Source: DATAGF01 sp963819845 (GTDB lineage Bacteria > Actinomycetota > Thermoleophilia > Miltoncostaeales > Miltoncostaeaceae). Taken from it: 64,000 nt of DNA. The stretch covers positions 496,001 through 560,000 of the forward strand of contig CAWFXQ010000008.1 in NCBI GenBank assembly GCA_963819845.1. The letters are read 5' to 3'. Below are positions 60,045 to 64,000 of the stretch, one piece after another. How positions within the stretch are numbered: the stretch's first letter is position 1; each line of letters opens with the position of its first letter. The position numbers were made by a program, and so were the translations under genes. The notes beneath the pieces are model-generated. The model was not told the DNA's origin and ran no database searches. It was given only the letters and a program-made list of their open reading frames with translations.

Positions 60045-61073
60045 GTGTCGGACGCACCCCCCGCCAGCCCGGACGTCCCCGACGTCCCCCTCCTGAGGGC
60101 CCTCGGCGACCGCCGCAGCATCCGCTACTTCGACGCCGGGCGGCCCGTCGAGCGCTGGAAGATCGAGACGATGCTCCAGGCCGCCCGGTTCGCCTCGTGC
60201 CAGGGGAACATCAACTGCACCGAGGCGATCGTCGTCCGCAAGGGCGAGTGCGACGCCTGGGAGGAGATCGAGGAGTGCGTCTCGGGCTTCAACGTCCAGA
60301 TCATCGACCAGTGCTCCCACCTGATCCTCTGGCTCACGAACCTCAACGCCTGGTACGGCCGGGCCGTCAACGGCATCTCCACCGTCAGCCTGGCCGGCGG
60401 CACCACCAAGTACCACGGCTGGAACTACGAGTTCTCGATGACCCAGACGATCCCGCGGCTGATGAGCTTCCCCACCGAGCGCACCGAGATCCTGCTGCGC
60501 TTCGAGAGCGGGCAGGCCGTCGCCAACGCCATCGCGGCCGGCGTGGGGCTCGGGCTGGGCAACTGCCTCATCGCCTTCGGGCGGGTGCCGGGCGGGGTCG
60601 AGAAGGCCTTCGGGCTGCCGCCCCACTACCGCTTCACGTGGGGCCACGCGGTCGGGTACCCGCTCGAGAGCCCGGACGCCGGCGGCCAGCGGCCGCGCCT
60701 GCGGTACGAGCGGCTCTTCCACGACAACGCCTTCGGGCGGCCGCTCGCGTCCGACCCCGCGACCGTCGGCCTGCTGCGCGAGAAGGGCCTCATCCAGGAG
60801 CAGGCCCCGCTGCCGGGGCGCTTCGAGGAGATCGTCGCCATCGCCGAGCGCCACGGCCGCGACCCCGGGCTGCTGCACTTCCCGGCGCGCGAGATCCGGC
60901 GCCTGCTGGACGACGACGACTGGGACCTCGGCCCGCGCCTGCGCGAGCACGCCGAGGCGGTGCTGGCCACCGAGGAGCTGCCGGACTACCCGGACGAGAT
61001 GCGCGAGACCTTCCGGCGCCTCATGGAGGAGCACGGCATCGACGCGTCCAAGTTCCTTCCCGACGGCGGCTGA
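60045..61073 (+). CDS. Nitroreductase-family flavoprotein, long form
   Basis: A 342 aa FMN-dependent protein, versus about 200 for common nitroreductases. The opening DRRSIRYFDAGRPVERWKIE and LQAARFASCQGNINC form the FMN-binding start. AAGVGLGLGNCLIAFGRVPG and GHAVGYPLESPDA are the later FMN-site motifs. The final 90 residues are a charged helical extension (DDDDWDLGPRLREHAEAVLA). A cluster of cysteines (C54, C60, C70, C80, C90) is unusual. GGAGGAG lies 5 nt before the GTG at 60045. It is first in an operon with an enoyl-CoA hydratase and acyl-CoA ligase, so it may reduce or dehydrogenate a CoA-linked intermediate. Confidence 0.85.
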   Translation: MSDAPPASPDVPDVPLLRALGDRRSIRYFDAGRPVERWKIETMLQAARFASCQGNINCTEAIVVRKGECDAWEEIEECVSGFNVQIIDQCSHLILWLTNLNAWYGRAVNGISTVSLAGGTTKYHGWNYEFSMTQTIPRLMSFPTERTEILLRFESGQAVANAIAAGVGLGLGNCLIAFGRVPGGVEKAFGLPPHYRFTWGHAVGYPLESPDAGGQRPRLRYERLFHDNAFGRPLASDPATVGLLREKGLIQEQAPLPGRFEEIVAIAERHGRDPGLLHFPAREIRRLLDDDDWDLGPRLREHAEAVLATEELPDYPDEMRETFRRLMEEHGIDASKFLPDGG

Positions 61074-61079
61074 CGGCCC

Positions 61080-61886
61080 GTGCCCTACGAGGACATCCTC
61101 TACGAGGTCGGCGGCGGCCGGGCGACGATCACGATCGACCGGCCCGACCGGCTCAACGCCTTCCGCGGTCGCACGATCCTCGAGCTGTGCGAGGCCTTCG
61201 AGGCCGCGGCCGACGACGAGCGCGTGGGCGTGATCGTGTTCACCGGCGCGGGCGAGCGGGCCTTCTGCGTGGGCGGCGACGTGCGCGAGCCCACCCGCAC
61301 CCTGGCCGAGAAGCGCCGGGCCCACATCGACGCGCCGCGCCTGGCGAGCGCGATGCGCGACAACGGCAAGCCCATCGTCTGCCGGGTGCGGGGCTACTGC
61401 ATCGGGGGCGGCAACGAGCTCAACATGATCTGCGACCTCACGATCTCGGGGGCGTCGGGCCGCTTCGGCCAGGCGGGGCCGAAGATCGGCAACGCCCCGC
61501 TCTGGTGGGGCTCCCAGCTCATCCCCGCCGTCGTGCGGGAGAAGCGGGCGCGCGAGGTCCTGTTCGTCACGCGCCAGTACAGCGCCGAGGAGGCCCTGGC
61601 GATGGGCCTGGTCAACGCGGTCGTGCCCGACGAGGAGCTCGACGCCGAGGTCGACCGCTGGTGCGCCGAGATCCTGCGGCGCTCCCCCCAGGGGCTGCGG
61701 CTGGCCAAGACCGCGCTCAACGCCCGGACCGACGCGCTGTACTCCTCGACCAACCACGGGATGGAGCTGATGGCGCTCAACCACGTGCACGGCCCCGAGC
61801 CCAAGGAGGGGATCGCCTCCTTCCAGGAGAAGCGCCCCGCCGACTGGCGCAGGTTCCGCGATGGGCAGGGGCCGGAGCCGGCGTGA
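61080..61886 (+). CDS. Enoyl-CoA hydratase/isomerase family protein, MenB-like
   Basis: A 268 aa crotonase fold. ILYEVGGGRATITIDRPDRLN opens the fold, the oxyanion-hole region is GAGERAFCVGGD, and the second is RGYCIGGGNELNMICDL. FGQAGPKIGNAPLWWGSQLI and AREVLFVTRQYSAEEALAMG recall naphthoate synthase (MenB) and ring-cleaving hydrolases more than fatty-acid hydratases. Its stop overlaps the next ATG by one base (TGATG), and it lies 6 bp after the nitroreductase gene. The role is probably hydration or ring opening of an acyl-CoA. Confidence 0.87.
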   Translation: MPYEDILYEVGGGRATITIDRPDRLNAFRGRTILELCEAFEAAADDERVGVIVFTGAGERAFCVGGDVREPTRTLAEKRRAHIDAPRLASAMRDNGKPIVCRVRGYCIGGGNELNMICDLTISGASGRFGQAGPKIGNAPLWWGSQLIPAVVREKRAREVLFVTRQYSAEEALAMGLVNAVVPDEELDAEVDRWCAEILRRSPQGLRLAKTALNARTDALYSSTNHGMELMALNHVHGPEPKEGIASFQEKRPADWRRFRDGQGPEPA

Positions 61887-63544
61887 TGGACGACTGGAGC
61901 GACTGGTACGCCCGCGAGGATCCCACGCGGTGGGTGCTCGCCGAGATCCTGCGGCGGCGCGCCGGCGAGCACCCCGACCGCGAGTACCTGCGCTTCGGCG
62001 ACGGTGCCTGGATCGGGTACGGCGAGGTGAACGCCCGCGCCAACCGGGTGGCCAACGGGCTGATCGCCCGGGGCGTGCGGCCGGGGGAGTCGGTCAGCGT
62101 GCTGCTGCCCAACTGCGCCGAGTTCGTCCCGGTCTGGTTCGGGATCCTGAAGGCCGGCGCCGTCATGAGCCCCGTCAACACGGCCTACAAGGGCGAGTTC
62201 CTGAGCTGGACGATCAACCTCGTCGAGGCCAGGAAGCTGGTGATCGCGGACCTCTACCTGGACCGCCTGGACCTGATCGCGGACGAGCTGCCGGCGCTCG
62301 AGCACGTGATCGTGCTGCAGACCGGCGCCCAGGAGGGCCCCGACCCGAGACTGCCCTGGGAGCCGTTGCCGGCCCTGATGACCGCTCCCGACTCGGAGCC
62401 CGACGGCATCGCCTACTCCTGGACCGACGACGCCCGGATCATGTTCACGTCGGGCACCACCGGCCGCTCGAAGGGCGTCATCAAGCAGAACGCGGCCGAC
62501 TACTTCTCCGCGCGCAGCTGGATCGAGGTGCTGTCGCGGCTGCGCGGCGCCGCTCCGGAGGAGCTCCGCGACGAGACCTACTTCTCGTGCCTCCCGCTGT
62601 TCCACTCGAACGCCCAGGTGCTGTGCGCCTACCCGGCCCTGCTGGCCGGCGCGCGCGTGGCCTACGTGGAGCGCTTCTCGGGGAGCCGCTTCTGGCAGCA
62701 GGCCATCGACGCCGGTGCGACGACCTTCAACGGCATCGGCGCGATGCTCTACTTCCTCTGGAACCAGCCGCCCTCGCCGCTCGACCGGGCCCACTCGGTG
62801 CACACGATCTCGGCGGCCCCGGCGCCGCGGGACATCTACCGCGAGTTCGAGGAGCGCTTCGGCGTGACCCTCACCGAGGGCTACGGCCTCACCGAGACCG
62901 GGGTCGCCACGGTCATGGACCCCACGGCGCCGCCGCGGCTGGGCTCCTGCGGCCGCGCCAACCCCGGCTACGAGGTCAGCATCGTCGAGCCGGGCACCGA
63001 CCGGCCGCTGCCGCCCGACACACCGGGCGAGATCGTGGTCGATCAGAAGATCCCCAACATCATCATGCGCGCCTACTACGCGAGCCCTGAGAAGACCGCC
63101 GAGGACTTCCGCAACCTCAAGCTGCACACCGGCGACCTGGGGCGGATGGACGCCGACGGCTACGTCTACTTCATGGACCGCGTGAAGGACTACATCCGCC
63201 GCCGCGGCGAGAACGTCAGCTCGATGGAGGTGGAGAAGGTCGTCAACGACCACCCGCGCATCGCCGAGAGCGCGATCATCGGCGTCAAGGCGGGCGAGGG
63301 GGCGTCGAGCGAGGACGAGATCCTCGCCGTCTGCGTTCCCGAGGGTCCCGCGCCCGACCCGGCCGAGCTGACCCTCTGGCTCGCCGAGCGGATGCCCTAC
63401 TTCATGGTGCCGCGCTACCTACGCTTCGTGGCGGCGCTGCCCAAGACCCCCACCGAGCGGGTCCAGAAGGTGCCGCTCCGCGAGGAGGGCATCACCGCCG
63501 ACACGTGGGACCGCGAGGCCGCCGGGGTCCGCATCTCGCGCTAG
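61886..63544 (+). CDS. AMP-forming acyl-CoA synthetase
   Basis: A 552 aa ANL-superfamily ligase that activates a carboxylic acid as its CoA thioester. Motifs are the P-loop MFTSGTTGRSKGVIKQ, EGYGLTETGVATVMDP, TGDLGRMDADGYVYFMDRVK, DYIRRRGENVSSMEVE and the catalytic Lys in PTERVQKVPLRE. It resembles the CaiC/ATP-dependent acyl-CoA ligase group. It is third in the nitroreductase-hydratase-ligase operon and supplies the CoA ester. Its stop shares CTAG (63541-63544) with the convergent gene's stop. Confidence 0.93.
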   Translation: MDDWSDWYAREDPTRWVLAEILRRRAGEHPDREYLRFGDGAWIGYGEVNARANRVANGLIARGVRPGESVSVLLPNCAEFVPVWFGILKAGAVMSPVNTAYKGEFLSWTINLVEARKLVIADLYLDRLDLIADELPALEHVIVLQTGAQEGPDPRLPWEPLPALMTAPDSEPDGIAYSWTDDARIMFTSGTTGRSKGVIKQNAADYFSARSWIEVLSRLRGAAPEELRDETYFSCLPLFHSNAQVLCAYPALLAGARVAYVERFSGSRFWQQAIDAGATTFNGIGAMLYFLWNQPPSPLDRAHSVHTISAAPAPRDIYREFEERFGVTLTEGYGLTETGVATVMDPTAPPRLGSCGRANPGYEVSIVEPGTDRPLPPDTPGEIVVDQKIPNIIMRAYYASPEKTAEDFRNLKLHTGDLGRMDADGYVYFMDRVKDYIRRRGENVSSMEVEKVVNDHPRIAESAIIGVKAGEGASSEDEILAVCVPEGPAPDPAELTLWLAERMPYFMVPRYLRFVAALPKTPTERVQKVPLREEGITADTWDREAAGVRISR

Positions 63545-64000
63545 TCGCCGCCCCCGGACCCCATCACCTCGTCGGCGTCGTGGTGGAGCTTGCGGCGCCG
63601 CGCCGACCGGGCCCCCTTGACCGCCCGTCGCGCCTTCGCACGCCACGACTCGGCGCTCCGCGGCCGCAGGTCGCGGACGACGGCGCGCGAGGCGGCGGCG
63701 GCGGCGGGGTGCGGGGACATCGCCCAGAACGCGCTGGACCACCGCTCGACGTGGTACTCGAGGACGGTGCGCCCGCGCGCGCTGCGAAGGTTCCGCGCCC
63801 AGGTGCGGAGCGGGCCCGTGGCGGGCCGGCCCGGGTCGATCAGGGCGGCCGTGGCGCGCGCCGTGGTGCGCCACACCCGCTCCATCCCCCACCGCCGCGC
63901 CACGGCCTCGACCTCTCCCGGGAGGGCGCGGCTCGCCAGCAGATGCGCGTCGAGCAGGTCGCGCAGGCGTCCGAGAGGGGTGTTCGACCATGAGTGGGCC
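63541..64000 (-). CDS. Protein related to nucleotidyltransferase family (partial, cut by right edge)
   Basis: The C-terminal 152 residues of a longer minus-strand gene whose start lies beyond 64000. The frame reads HSWSNTPLGRLRDLLDAHLL, then GEVEAVARRWGMERVWRTTA and LEYHVERWSSAFWAMSPHPA, ending in a very basic tail (RAKARRAVKGARSARRRKLH). The DLLDAHLLA plus ARRWGMERVWRTT layout recalls the C-terminal part of PF14907-type nucleotidyltransferases, but the catalytic part is not in the window, so this is tentative. Confidence 0.5.
   Translation of the reverse strand, partial: AHSWSNTPLGRLRDLLDAHLLASRALPGEVEAVARRWGMERVWRTTARATAALIDPGRPATGPLRTWARNLRSARGRTVLEYHVERWSSAFWAMSPHPAAAAASRAVVRDLRPRSAESWRAKARRAVKGARSARRRKLHHDADEVMGSGGGD

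Noticed and set aside
1..64000. tRNA, rRNA, insertion sequences, integrases or prophage genes
   Set aside because: No recognisable RNA gene, transposase, integrase or phage structural protein was found, and no terminal repeats stood out.

Overview
The window is about 64 kb of very GC-rich DNA, densely packed with genes on both strands. The gene set points to a free-living, aerobic actinobacterium, and my best guess is the Thermoleophilia (Solirubrobacterales/Gaiellales type). The signs are a mycobacterial-style fused E2-E1 2-oxoglutarate dehydrogenase, two F420-type oxidoreductases, an actinobacterial long Lhr helicase, NarL-type signalling and many genes that look leaderless. No rRNA, tRNA, IS element, phage gene or CRISPR array was seen.

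Layout. 1-4.3 kb: molybdate uptake operon (HTH/periplasmic-binding-fold regulator, ferritin-like protein, ModA, ModB, ModC cut by the left edge). 4.3-7.7 kb: triose module (class II aldolase, HAD phosphatase, DhaL, DhaK). 7.8-9.6 kb: one polypeptide that fuses a GAF sensor kinase to its NarL-type response regulator. 9.8-13.5 kb: MFS carrier, DrrAB-like ABC exporter and an alpha/beta hydrolase. 13.5-16 kb: CsoR/CopA copper defence sharing one operator. 16-20.9 kb: DUF4389 membrane protein, a secreted beta-propeller di-haem cytochrome and a VOC protein. 21.2-27.7 kb: a complete 2-oxoglutarate dehydrogenase (lipoyl-lipoyl-E2-E1 fusion plus E3) with a lipoate ligase. 27.9-31 kb: MFS exporter with divergent ArsR regulator, and CapA. 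31-33 kb: ClpS and a ThDP enzyme. 33-36.7 kb: secreted DUF11/VWA surface proteins. 36.8-42.4 kb: aldehyde dehydrogenase, then a GlcF/GlcD-like redox operon with a small unknown protein and an LLM-class flavin protein. 42.5-50.4 kb: secreted protein, PPOX F420 protein, Lhr helicase, HD-GYP/LuxR regulator, SnoaL-like protein. 50.6-54.6 kb: fructosamine kinase with LMW phosphatase, secreted protein, Fpg/Nei glycosylase, YihY. 54.9-59.9 kb: beta-hydroxyacid dehydrogenase, polyphosphate kinase, subtilase, membrane protein. 60-64 kb: nitroreductase, enoyl-CoA hydratase and acyl-CoA ligase operon, then the end of a possible nucleotidyltransferase gene cut by the right edge.

Two properties cut across the window. 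First, at least eleven genes have a TAnnnT -10 box exactly 6-7 nt before the start codon, so their mRNAs are probably leaderless. Second, genes up to 29 kb read cleanly, but beyond that many conserved genes carry single-base frameshifts, usually one extra base. Dense clusters lie at 34.3-37.4 kb and 55.4-58.4 kb. I read this mainly as sequence error rather than gene decay, and list such genes at full length with the breaks noted.
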